NCBI RefSeq assembly: GCF_016724845.1
Contig: NZ_CP068082.1
Span: forward strand, 2,170,001 to 2,234,000
Origin: Sphingobacterium spiritivorum
GTDB lineage: Bacteria; Bacteroidota; Bacteroidia; Sphingobacteriales; Sphingobacteriaceae
Length of the DNA: 64,000 bases
Direction: 5' to 3'
The number at the start of each line of letters is the position of its first letter. Position 1 is the stretch's first letter. The position numbers were made by a program, and so were the translations under genes. Shown here piece by piece: positions 27,681 to 35,606 of this stretch. The notes under the pieces were generated by a model. The model ran no database searches and was not told where the DNA came from. It worked only from the letters and a program-made list of their open reading frames with translations.

Positions 27681-28304
27681 TTATTTACTTGTACATGAAG
27701 AAACGATCTGCTCCGCTTGTTCTTTTCCCCAGGAAGGAGCAAATGCGGTCTCTGATTTTTGTGTATCGAACAAATGTAGAGCTTTCTTTATACTTTCGCA
27801 CTCTGCGCTGGTATCCTGATGAAAATATTTCTTGGATTGCATCTGAAATTGAGCCAGACTCAGAATAACCCTTGGATTTTCAGGCGCAATAGCTTTTGCC
27901 TTTTCGTAGGTGGCGATAATCAGCGGAGACAATTCCTGTGCTTTAGTCATAGGGTCTGTCGTGAGTTCAGCAGTATAGTTCATCGCTTTCAGCACCAGCC
28001 ATTCGGGGTTGTTATGCTGTGCGGCATAAGCATCCAGAATAGTTTTGGCTGTTTTGATCAGACTCATCTTGCTGTCCGCATCTTTCGCATTGAATGCAGA
28101 TAGAATGGTGATAAAGGATTGGTAATATGCCGGTATCCAGTTGTCTTTCTCTACCTGTGCGATGCGTTCGAACTGGGCTGCGGCCTCTGTGTTTTTACCG
28201 GATTGCCAAAGTTGCATTCCGTTAGCCATACCTTTTTCATAAGCGCTCTGCGCAAACATACTGTTTGTAATCAGGAGCGCAAGGAGTAATACTGTTGTTT
28301 TCAT
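27681..28304 (-). CDS. periplasmic helical-repeat hypothetical protein
   Basis: Signal peptide MKTTVLLLALLITNSMFAQ, then about 185 residues with TPR-like helix pairs (KGMANGMQLWQSGKNTEAAAQFERIAQ, ENPRVILSLAQFQMQ). Located 7 bases upstream of the histidine kinase, so part of that operon; it could be a sensor accessory, which is inference. No family named. Confidence 0.72.
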   Translation of the reverse strand: MKTTVLLLALLITNSMFAQSAYEKGMANGMQLWQSGKNTEAAAQFERIAQVEKDNWIPAYYQSFITILSAFNAKDADSKMSLIKTAKTILDAYAAQHNNPEWLVLKAMNYTAELTTDPMTKAQELSPLIIATYEKAKAIAPENPRVILSLAQFQMQSKKYFHQDTSAECESIKKALHLFDTQKSETAFAPSWGKEQAEQIVSSCTSK

Positions 28305-28409
28305 CGTATTCTGTGTTAAAAGTTTATAAGTCAAAAGTGTGAAGTATGCTGTTGTTGTACAATTAATAGTAACCCAACTGTCGGAAAACCGGGATGAATT
28401 GTCAGATTT

Positions 28410-30554
28410 CTACAGGTTGTCCAGTTGATTATCTTTTTTATTACGGCTTATTGTCATAAAGAATCCTACAAATACAAATCTTTTGGCCACGGGAGTAATG
28501 GCCTGACGGGCAAATACACCCTGCGGACTGGCCTGGCTCGCATAGTGGTAGCCATAGACAGGTTTATTCCCCAGAAGATTACTCACCGAAAAGAACAGGA
28601 TCTTCTGCTGACTTAGTAAATAAGACCAGCTCATTGCCACCTGCGAATAGCCTTTTGTCTTCTGCTGCATAAAACCTGCAGTATTTGGATCGTTATATGG
28701 CCTGCCGGATACGTAGCTTCCTGTAAGGCTTAATTGAGACTTCAGGTCACTGATCCAGTATTTGCTGACTACTGACAAGGCATGATCCGCAACATAAGGA
28801 GGAGTTACTTCCATAGGATAGTTGGCTTCCTGACGGCGGGTATGTGTATAACTGTATGAAACCCAGTACTGCAGATTGCGTATACTCGTATTATCCCGGT
28901 ACAGGATATCTATACCTTCAGCAAAACCTTTACCTCCGTTGCTGTACACACTTTGATAGGTAGGGCGGGCTGTATTGTACTGTACCAGCTGGTCATATGT
29001 TTTTCTGTATGCTTCAATACGAAGAGTTCTCCCTTTGCTTTCGTACATGTAATTAAGGATAAAATGTCTGGATGACATCCAGTCTAACCGATTGGCATAT
29101 TTGAGTATATCCGGATCAGCCTGCTGATGAAAATCACCGTATGCAAGAGAAAGCTGACTGGATCTGTTTATGAGATAGCCCAATGATACTCTGGGTTCCA
29201 GAATCACCCCATCCTGCATGTTTGTCTGACTCGCTCGAAGGCCAAGTTTTGTAATCCATTTTGTGCTGATCGCATAATCCGTCTCGGTGTACAATGCCCC
29301 GATTTGAGAAGTATAACCATAGGCAAATGATCTCTCCGGATCGGTATAACGCTCTTTGTACCGGCTATAAAAAAAGTCCCCTCCGAAAGATGTACGCAGA
29401 CGTTGGTTCCAGGTTTTAGATAGCTTTTCCTTAATATGCAGACTGAAATCCTGATCCGGAATATAGCTTTCATTAAAGTAAGTATTGTCGATCTTCCGGT
29501 CTACCCCGATTCCGGACTCCATTCGCCAATCACGGGATAGTTTTTGTTTATAATTGATGTTCAGATAGATATTATCTGTTTTTCGTTTTACATATACCGG
29601 CTCCGTATAGTCTATATGTTGCTGACGCAATGAAAATCGTTCTATATTAAATGAACCGTATATATTTAAAAAGCTGTTTGCTGACTGATGGCGGTAGATC
29701 ATCTCGCCGGATCCGCTTTGATAGGGATCTATCCAGTCCAGTTGTTGGTTGATCAGTTTTACGTAAGGTCTGAGGTTAGAGTAGCTCCCGTTGAAGCTGA
29801 GGGAGTTCTTCTTCCAGGCTTGTGTGGTTCCGAGTCCTACACCAACCGAGGAAAGCGACAATTCGGTCTTCGGATCTTCTATTTTATCGGCAGTATTGAG
29901 CAGCAATACTCCTGACAGTGCATTCCCGTATTCGGCAGAGTATCCTCCGGTGGATAGGTTGATGCCTTTGAATAAAAAGGGTGAAAAGCGCCCACGCACA
30001 GGAGAATCATTCGGGGCAGATGTATACGGCTGACTGGCCTGTATACCATTTACATACGTACTTGTTTCGGATGAAGATCCGCCCCTTACCATTAATCTTC
30101 CGCTTTCTCCGGCCACCTGTGCACCGGGAAGTGTGGCCAGTCCGGCAATAATGTTGCCCATACTTCCCGCAGTAGTAACAATTTCTAAAGGAGTTATCAC
30201 ACTGCCTTTGGCTTTATCTCCTGCCTGCAACATTCCGGCGGAGATAGCAATCTCATCGAGTTGAAGTGCCGCTTCTGCAAGTTGTATCTGTAGAAACGAT
30301 GTTTGCCCTGTCTGTATCGGCAGAAGCGTACTTTGATAGCCTATCGCTGTAACTTTCAGCTCTTTTGTACCGGTTTCAGTCGTACGGAAGCTAAAGTTTC
30401 CGCTGGAATCTGAGGTGGTACCGTCATATGTGCCGACGAGATATATACTTGCACGCGGGACAGGTCTGTTGCTTTTATCTGTAATACGGCCAGTAATCTG
30501 GGTTTGTGCAAAAACTGCAGTCTGCATAAATAATAAAAAGATCAATACTCTCAT
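28410..30554 (-). CDS. TonB-dependent receptor with carboxypeptidase-regulatory domain
   Basis: Outer-membrane active transporter, 714 residues. Signal peptide (ends VFAQ), CarboxypepD_reg domain (TQITGRITDKSNRPVPRASIYLVG...), plug (ITTAGSMGNIIAGLATLPGAQVAGESGRLMVRGGSSSETSTYVNG) and a beta-barrel ending in aromatic-rich strands. It lacks a recognisable SusD partner, so polysaccharide uptake of the SusCD kind is unlikely. Substrate unknown. Divergent from another receptor across a 480-base gap. Confidence 0.92.
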   Translation of the reverse strand: MRVLIFLLFMQTAVFAQTQITGRITDKSNRPVPRASIYLVGTYDGTTSDSSGNFSFRTTETGTKELKVTAIGYQSTLLPIQTGQTSFLQIQLAEAALQLDEIAISAGMLQAGDKAKGSVITPLEIVTTAGSMGNIIAGLATLPGAQVAGESGRLMVRGGSSSETSTYVNGIQASQPYTSAPNDSPVRGRFSPFLFKGINLSTGGYSAEYGNALSGVLLLNTADKIEDPKTELSLSSVGVGLGTTQAWKKNSLSFNGSYSNLRPYVKLINQQLDWIDPYQSGSGEMIYRHQSANSFLNIYGSFNIERFSLRQQHIDYTEPVYVKRKTDNIYLNINYKQKLSRDWRMESGIGVDRKIDNTYFNESYIPDQDFSLHIKEKLSKTWNQRLRTSFGGDFFYSRYKERYTDPERSFAYGYTSQIGALYTETDYAISTKWITKLGLRASQTNMQDGVILEPRVSLGYLINRSSQLSLAYGDFHQQADPDILKYANRLDWMSSRHFILNYMYESKGRTLRIEAYRKTYDQLVQYNTARPTYQSVYSNGGKGFAEGIDILYRDNTSIRNLQYWVSYSYTHTRRQEANYPMEVTPPYVADHALSVVSKYWISDLKSQLSLTGSYVSGRPYNDPNTAGFMQQKTKGYSQVAMSWSYLLSQQKILFFSVSNLLGNKPVYGYHYASQASPQGVFARQAITPVAKRFVFVGFFMTISRNKKDNQLDNL

Positions 30555-30693
30555 GTGGTTAATAAATTTGACCTAAAATTGCCCCTAAAGAGAGATTTTG
30601 GCAAAAGAGTGTGTCTGAATTGTCAAAAAACCGGGATGAGTTGTATGGCGTGCATTAAGAGGTGGTTTTTGTAAAGGGTATTTCATCTTATTT

Positions 30694-30723
30694 TTTGGAA
30701 TCTGAACTATTTCTGTACTTTTG
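30694..30723 (+). promoter_or_regulatory. Bacteroidota-type promoter upstream of the siderophore-type receptor
   Basis: TTTG 30694-30697, 18 bases, TACTTTTG 30716-30723. It would give a leader of about 300 bases before the receptor gene. Confidence 0.5.
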
Positions 30724-30752
30724 TGTAGAATTAATCTAAATAAGAATAAAGT

Positions 30753-30836
30753 ATGCCAAACCTTCTGAATACGCACCTTTCGGTGACAAGATATATTTTC
30801 TTTAAAACAGAAAAAGTACTACCTATCCTTCGATAG
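30753..30836 (+). CDS. possible 27-residue leader peptide
   Basis: ATG to TAG frame reading MPNLLNTHLSVTRYIFF... ending PILR, just downstream of a good promoter. A perfect 7-bp hairpin (ACCTATC, loop CTTC, GATAGGT; 30821-30838) overlaps its stop codon. It may be a chance frame in a regulatory leader. No homology claim. Confidence 0.25.
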   Translation: MPNLLNTHLSVTRYIFFKTEKVLPILR

Positions 30837-31035
30837 GTTTACTGTTCGCATGTCCTCCCGCTTTTCTATATACCGTCTTTACCTTATGCACAGAAGTGCC
30901 TTTCTTACATATGTCAGTTGATTTTATAAAGATGGGAATGCATAATGGAGGTGTACAGAACTGTGGCCTCTTCTTTCCGGATTACACTAAAACCAAATCA
31001 TATTATTACAGAACATTACCATTCTAATTAACATC

Positions 31036-33447
31036 ATGAGATCAGTCTTTATTATTTTATTGTGCAGTATATTTCCCCTGATGGGTGTGGCACAGAAACA
31101 GGAACGGGTGCGCGGAAAAATTATGCTCACGGATCAGGTTCCCGTTAAGGATGCCGTGCTCCGATTATTAAATACCTCTTATCAGTCCAGAACTGATAAA
31201 ACAGGTGAATTTTACCTGGATAATGTTCCTCCGGGAGATTATGTTATACAGGTGACCCTGAATGATATTGAAATGCTGCGGGAGAATATACAGATCACGA
31301 CCGGGATGGCTGAACTGCCGACGATCTATGCAACTAAAAAGTACCATGATCTGGACGGGGTGACTGTCTATGGCTACCGCCGGAATAAGTTTTTGGATAA
31401 GGATAGTACCACGGCTGCCAAGATGCCGTTGCGTTATCTGGAAAATCCGCAGGCACTGACGAGTGTCAATCAGCAGATCATGAAAGAACAGTTGATTACT
31501 GATCTTTCGGATGCCCTGCGCAATGTGCCGGGTATGGTCAAGATGCAGGGGAGTCCGGGACGTGGCAGCGGTGACGGTTCATTCTATTACAGTCTGCGCG
31601 GATTCCCGACCAAAGTATCGATGGTGGATGGAGTACCGGCGACAACTAACGGTGAAATCGATCCGGCAGATATAGAACGTGTAACGGTATTGAAAGGACC
31701 ATCCGGAACACTATACGGTGGTTCGGTGACCTCGTTTGGAGGATTGGTCAATATTATGACAAAAAAACCAAAGGATTATTTTGGCGGACAGGTTTCTTAC
31801 TTTCTGGGTAGTTATAATCTCAACCGCCTGACAGCGGATGTATATGGGCCGGTGACCAAATCCAGAAAAACACTTTTCCGCTTCAACTCAGCTTATCAGT
31901 ATCAAAACGGATTCAGGGATTCGGAGTTCCGAAAATCTTTCTTTGCTGCACCGACATTCAGCTATGAAGTCAACGATAAACTGACTTTTAATCTGGGGGC
32001 ACAGCTGTATAATTATGAAGGAACCAATACGCCGATTATCTTTTTTGCAAGAACACGACCGTTCTATGCGCATACACCGGATGAGCTCGGCTTTGACTGG
32101 AAGCGTTCTTATTCCAATAATGATATGACGCTGAAGGCGCCATCTATTAATATCAAAGGAGAAGTGAACTATAAAATTTCTGATAACTGGACTTCTCAGA
32201 CATTACTTTCCCGCAACTTCAGAAAAACAGAAGGATTATACCAGTATCAGTTTATCCGTGGTAATGACAGCGATGCGCTGTTGGAGCGAAATGTACAATG
32301 GAATAATTCAGAAGGTAGTTCTACGAGTGTACAACAAAATTTCAACGGAACATTTCATATCGGAAGTATTAAGAATAAGGTGCTGATCGGTCTGGATTAC
32401 CTGAATCAGTCTACCCGAAACAACCACTCTCCTATCGTCAAATACGATACGATCAACGGGCGGGATCTGGAAAATGATTATGGTTTTATTTCCAGAGAAC
32501 TGGCTACTGCCAGCATCCAGAAATCGAAATCCCCAATGGTGCGTAATTATACCTCAAGTAACATATACGGAGCTTACCTGTCGGATGTGGTATATCTGAC
32601 AGATCGCTGGACGACTTTATTGAGTTTGCGTGTCGATCATTACAACAGCCGCGGACAGTTGAATCTGAATAACAATGTGCGTACAGGAGAGTTTAAGCAG
32701 ACGGCCTGGTCACCAAAGGTGGGCATGGTCTATCAGGTACTTAAAGATCGCCTGTCGGCATACGCAAACTATATGAACGGATTCAGCTATGTGTCTCCTG
32801 TAACACAACAATTGCCGGAATATAACGGTAATCTGAAACCGCAGATGGCTAACCAGTGGGAGGCAGGAGTGAAAACAAATCTATGGGAGAACAGATTTAA
32901 CCTTACCGCATCATACTATGACATCACGGTCAACAATATGTCCCGTGATATCGCTGTTGAACAGGGAGGTAAAGAATATCTGATCACTATTCAGGATGGT
33001 GAACAACGGAGTAAGGGTCTGGAGTTTGAACTGATTACAAATCCGATGGCCGGGCTGAATATTATGACGGGTTATACCTATAATGACAGTAAATTTCAGA
33101 AGGCAGATGCTTCGGTAGAGGGTCGCCGTCCGGGATCCGCAGGTCCGGCGCATGTCTTCAATTCATGGGCGAGCTATGTCTTGCAGACGCGTGTGTTGCA
33201 TGGGCTTGGATTTGGATTTGGTGTCAACCGGGTGGGCGAACAGATCAGCGAGGATAAAGTGGTGACAGGACGATTTACGTTCCCGGCTTATACACTGATC
33301 AATGCTTCTGTTTCTCTGGAAAAAGAGAAGTACAGATTCGGATTCAAAATGAATAACCTGGGGAATGCGCAGTATTTCGCCGGACAGGGTGTGGTGGTCG
33401 CACAGATGCCACGCAATTTTACAGCGGAGCTGACCCTGAAGTTTTAA
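31036..33447 (+). CDS. TonB-dependent siderophore-type receptor
   Basis: 803-residue outer-membrane receptor. Signal peptide, short carboxypeptidase-regulatory domain (KQERVRGKIMLTDQVPVKDAVLRLLNTSYQ...), plug with LSDALRNVPGMVKMQGSPGRG and VTVLKGPSGTLYGG, then a FhuA/FepA-like barrel ending in FTAELTLKF. The motif set is that of ferric-siderophore receptors, but the ligand is not known. It has a long leader with a promoter at 30694. A bidirectional terminator follows. Confidence 0.93.
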   Translation: MRSVFIILLCSIFPLMGVAQKQERVRGKIMLTDQVPVKDAVLRLLNTSYQSRTDKTGEFYLDNVPPGDYVIQVTLNDIEMLRENIQITTGMAELPTIYATKKYHDLDGVTVYGYRRNKFLDKDSTTAAKMPLRYLENPQALTSVNQQIMKEQLITDLSDALRNVPGMVKMQGSPGRGSGDGSFYYSLRGFPTKVSMVDGVPATTNGEIDPADIERVTVLKGPSGTLYGGSVTSFGGLVNIMTKKPKDYFGGQVSYFLGSYNLNRLTADVYGPVTKSRKTLFRFNSAYQYQNGFRDSEFRKSFFAAPTFSYEVNDKLTFNLGAQLYNYEGTNTPIIFFARTRPFYAHTPDELGFDWKRSYSNNDMTLKAPSINIKGEVNYKISDNWTSQTLLSRNFRKTEGLYQYQFIRGNDSDALLERNVQWNNSEGSSTSVQQNFNGTFHIGSIKNKVLIGLDYLNQSTRNNHSPIVKYDTINGRDLENDYGFISRELATASIQKSKSPMVRNYTSSNIYGAYLSDVVYLTDRWTTLLSLRVDHYNSRGQLNLNNNVRTGEFKQTAWSPKVGMVYQVLKDRLSAYANYMNGFSYVSPVTQQLPEYNGNLKPQMANQWEAGVKTNLWENRFNLTASYYDITVNNMSRDIAVEQGGKEYLITIQDGEQRSKGLEFELITNPMAGLNIMTGYTYNDSKFQKADASVEGRRPGSAGPAHVFNSWASYVLQTRVLHGLGFGFGVNRVGEQISEDKVVTGRFTFPAYTLINASVSLEKEKYRFGFKMNNLGNAQYFAGQGVVVAQMPRNFTAELTLKF

Positions 33448-33487
33448 AACATAGAAAGGAGTATTCTTTTCATACATGAAATATATT

Positions 33488-33520
33488 AAGCCGGTTACAA
33501 TCTTACCTTGCAACCGGCTT
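33488..33520 (+). terminator. bidirectional terminator between convergent genes
   Basis: AAGCCGGTT ... AACCGGCTT with T-run. It overlaps the last codons of the convergent membrane-protein gene. Confidence 0.8.
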
Positions 33521-33961
33521 TTCTTTTACTTTGTCGGCTGTAAAATGTAATAATGTAGTGAAAAACAGAGAAAATCCGGCAATATAAATCAGGTAGACTA
33601 AATTGTGATACCATACCGTCTGCCAGAGATTACTAACCATGCCCCATAGTATTCCACAGATGGCCAGCAAAAGGGAAAATATCAGCCATTTTTTTAAAAA
33701 GGATAGCTCGCTGCCTTTATGCTTGTAATAATTCTTTATAAAATGAAACGGCATAAGGATAAAGAGCAGAAAAAGAACCGGCACTAAGGGATAAGCCATA
33801 GGATGTAATATCGTTTTGCTTATATATTCACCTGCAGATCCGTATGTCGTATCATAATACTGGTAATTGCCTCTAAGGATATTCCTCCATTCTCTATAAG
33901 AGATGACTACAGGAAAAATAAGCAATGCCGTCAGTGTATTGATAACTATTCTCAGAAACAT
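33503..33961 (-). CDS. four-helix membrane hypothetical protein
   Basis: 152 residues with hydrophobic segments near residues 5-20, 58-75, 88-110 and 120-140, charged short loops and a basic tail. No family recognised. It stands alone beside tRNA-Lys. Confidence 0.65.
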   Translation of the reverse strand: MFLRIVINTLTALLIFPVVISYREWRNILRGNYQYYDTTYGSAGEYISKTILHPMAYPLVPVLFLLFILMPFHFIKNYYKHKGSELSFLKKWLIFSLLLAICGILWGMVSNLWQTVWYHNLVYLIYIAGFSLFFTTLLHFTADKVKEKPVAR

Positions 33962-34081
33962 AATTCAGGATTATATCTTATGCAAGTTAAGGATAAGAAG
34001 TATTAATACGTACTTAAAAAACGGTATATCCGGGATAAGAGTTTTCCTGTATAACAGCGTTGTAAAAAATTCTTTAAAGCA

Positions 34082-34112
34082 TTTGTTTTATTGGCGTACA
34101 ACTGTAACTTTG
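34082..34112 (+). promoter_or_regulatory. promoter of tRNA-Lys
   Basis: TTTG 34082-34085, 19 bases, TAACTTTG 34105-34112, a perfect match to the Bacteroidota consensus, 22 bases before the tRNA. Confidence 0.7.
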
Positions 34113-34134
34113 TTTATAGCCCTCGGGCAAATCT

Positions 34135-34207
34135 GACTTCGTAGCTCAGTTGGTAGAGCAACAGACTCTTAATCTGTGGGTCCTGAGTTCGAGCCTCAGC
34201 GGGGTCA
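34135..34207 (+). tRNA. tRNA-Lys (anticodon CTT)
   Basis: 73-nt cloverleaf: acceptor GACTTCG/CGGGGTC, D arm GCTC/GAGC, anticodon stem ACAGA/TCTGT with loop CTCTTAA (anticodon 34168-34170), T stem CTGAG/CTCAG. Its last 21 bases belong to a direct repeat that reappears 3.95 kb downstream, so the gene is the integration site of an island that restores the 3' end. Confidence 0.95.
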
Positions 34208-34213
34208 CTTTCT
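34187..34213 (+). repeat. left attachment-site repeat of the tRNA-Lys island
   Basis: 27 bases, from GTTCGAGCCTCAGC to CACTTTCT, identical to 38139-38165. It covers half of the T arm and the acceptor strand of tRNA-Lys plus 6 downstream bases, the classic attB/attP core position for tyrosine-recombinase elements. Confidence 0.85.
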
Positions 34214-34244
34214 AAAAAGCCTTTCCATTTGGAAGGTTTTTTTT
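34214..34244 (+). terminator. terminator following tRNA-Lys (island-borne)
   Basis: CCTT(T)CC ATTT GGAAGG followed by eight T; flanking A-run extends the stem. Confidence 0.75.
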
Positions 34245-34653
34245 GTTTTGTGCCTTTTAAGCTAGTCTTAGGACAGTTTTTTATATTTATCCGAAACGAG
34301 AAGTTATTTAATTTGTTAATAGCTCCTTTATGCAAAAAAACCAAAAAGAATCCTAAAAATTAAAGCTTTGTCTCGCAATTTAGAAGTGTATCTGCATGAT
34401 AACCCAAAATTATTCAGGGGTATAAAATAACAAAATGAGTTCCCTCAGGTCTCAAGAAGGTTAGATCACTTTGAATATTCATATAATATAAAAATAAGAT
34501 GGTCTGGAATTATGGATTTGATAAGATTTGCTCTAATATCTTAAACGTTGTTTTGTCAATTAAAGACATAGGAGATTAATTGATTACTGCTTAAACCGAT
34601 TTCATAAACTTTATGTATATTGTTTATGAATAACATAATATTAACGGATTTTT
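34245..34653 (+). other. non-coding left arm of the island
   Basis: About 410 AT-rich bases with no credible gene and no trace of an integrase reading frame. Just before the first gene is an inverted repeat CATAAAC (34603-34609) / GTTTATG (34622-34628), which could be an operator. Confidence 0.4.
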
Positions 34654-35265
34654 ATGACGGAAAGCTCTAAATGCTCTAAGGGCGCAAATCAAACAACGCA
34701 TGATGAAAGACATCGATTTTGGACGGAACAAGCACTGAATCAATTTGGTTTTGCGTCAAATTTTTTCTTTTTATTGAGTTTTGCCTTTTTTACTTTCCTC
34801 ATGAATAGAGAAATCACAAAAAACCTATTGCCTTTTGACTTTAAGTTAAGCTTTTCTTTTTCTAAATTTTTCTTTGTCCTTGCGTTAGTGGTTGGGTTTG
34901 TTTCAATAGTATATGGAGCATTAACAGTGTTAAGTAGATTATACGATCTTAGATTAACTAGGCACAAGACTTATGTACGTAAAAGATATAATAAAGTAAA
35001 AGGTGGAGTATTATGCGATGGAGATATAAACATAGACAACTATAGCTTTTTTAAAAAGATCAATGTTTTATATAAATCTTCTATCTCTCGAGCACATTTT
35101 ATAATAGATAAAGATATAGAAGATCAACAATTATTAAGTGAGAAATTTAAAGATCTTCGTATTAACAATCTGTTACTAGCGAGGTTGTCGTGGACAACTT
35201 TTAGCTATCAAATTATTACTTTGCTTATTTCACTTTTTGCCTATTTCCTGTCAGTATTGTTTTAG
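34654..35265 (+). CDS. island membrane protein, three transmembrane segments, unknown family
   Basis: 203 residues. A polar N-terminus with DERHRFWTEQALNQFGFASN leads into helix 1 (FFFLLSFAFFTFLMN), helix 2 follows at about residues 70-93 (FFVLALVVGFVSIVYGALTVL), then a cytoplasmic basic stretch (RLYDLRLTRHKTYVRKRYNKVK), about 70 soluble residues, and helix 3 at the very C-terminus (YQIITLLISLFAYFLSVL). Such helix-pair plus soluble-loop proteins are common membrane effectors in defence islands, but I recognise no named family. Located between the attachment site and the structured RNA region. AT-rich. Confidence 0.65.
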   Translation: MTESSKCSKGANQTTHDERHRFWTEQALNQFGFASNFFFLLSFAFFTFLMNREITKNLLPFDFKLSFSFSKFFFVLALVVGFVSIVYGALTVLSRLYDLRLTRHKTYVRKRYNKVKGGVLCDGDINIDNYSFFKKINVLYKSSISRAHFIIDKDIEDQQLLSEKFKDLRINNLLLARLSWTTFSYQIITLLISLFAYFLSVLF

Positions 35266-35269
35266 AAAG

Positions 35270-35300
35270 TTGGTTATTTGTTATAACTATGGTATTTTTG
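35270..35300 (+). promoter_or_regulatory. candidate promoter of the structured RNA / nuclease module
   Basis: TTG 35270-35272, 20 bases, TATTTTTG 35293-35300. Predicted transcript start is near 35307, right at the beginning of the folded region. Confidence 0.5.
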
Positions 35301-35304
35301 AAAA

Positions 35305-35580
35305 ATGGACTTGTGCCTTGGGCTTATCAAAAATAGTGACCAGAGCGGAGCCTTTGCGATCTGCAGGCGAACCAAACTCTAAAAGTGATTGAATTTTGAC
35401 CAGGTATGTAATACCTAGTCAAAAGGCAAAGGAGCTTTTATGAAGAGAAGGAGTTACCAAAACATTAAATATGACAAATAGCGTAGCTCAATAAATAAAT
35501 ACGGGAAACCGTTTTTATTTATTGCTTGGTTTGGCGTATCTTAATGCCAGTAATTCCGGAACGGAATGCCTTACAACCTA
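35305..35580 (+). ncRNA. candidate structured non-coding RNA of the island (unassigned)
   Basis: About 275 non-coding bases with dense base-pairing potential. Seen directly: (1) TTTTGACCAGGTAT / ATACCTAGTCAAAA with GTA loop at 35394-35424, one mismatch; (2) CCTTTGC 35351-35357 with GCAAAGG 35426-35432; (3) TAAAAG 35380-35385 with CTTTTA 35435-35440, plus AACTC 35375-35379 with GAGTT 35451-35455, which crosses (2) and so forms a pseudoknot; (4) a 16-position stem 35489-35504/35509-35524, one T-T mismatch, capped by a GAAA tetraloop; (5) ATTCCG GAA CGGAAT at 35553-35567, inside GGTT 35528-35531 / AACC 35575-35578. It ends 26 bases before the 421-residue gene. It could be a free RNA guide/regulator or a long 5' leader. 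No known RNA family is recognised. Confidence 0.5.
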
Positions 35581-35606
35581 GTTTTAATATTTTATAACTT
35601 AAATTA

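Noticed and set aside
34114..34344. 76-codon frame on the minus strand across tRNA-Lys
   Set aside because: It is the reverse complement of a tRNA (the PAEARTQDPQ signature of such false proteins).
35305..35580. Retron or group II intron RNA
   Set aside because: No reverse transcriptase in the island and no domain V-like hairpin.
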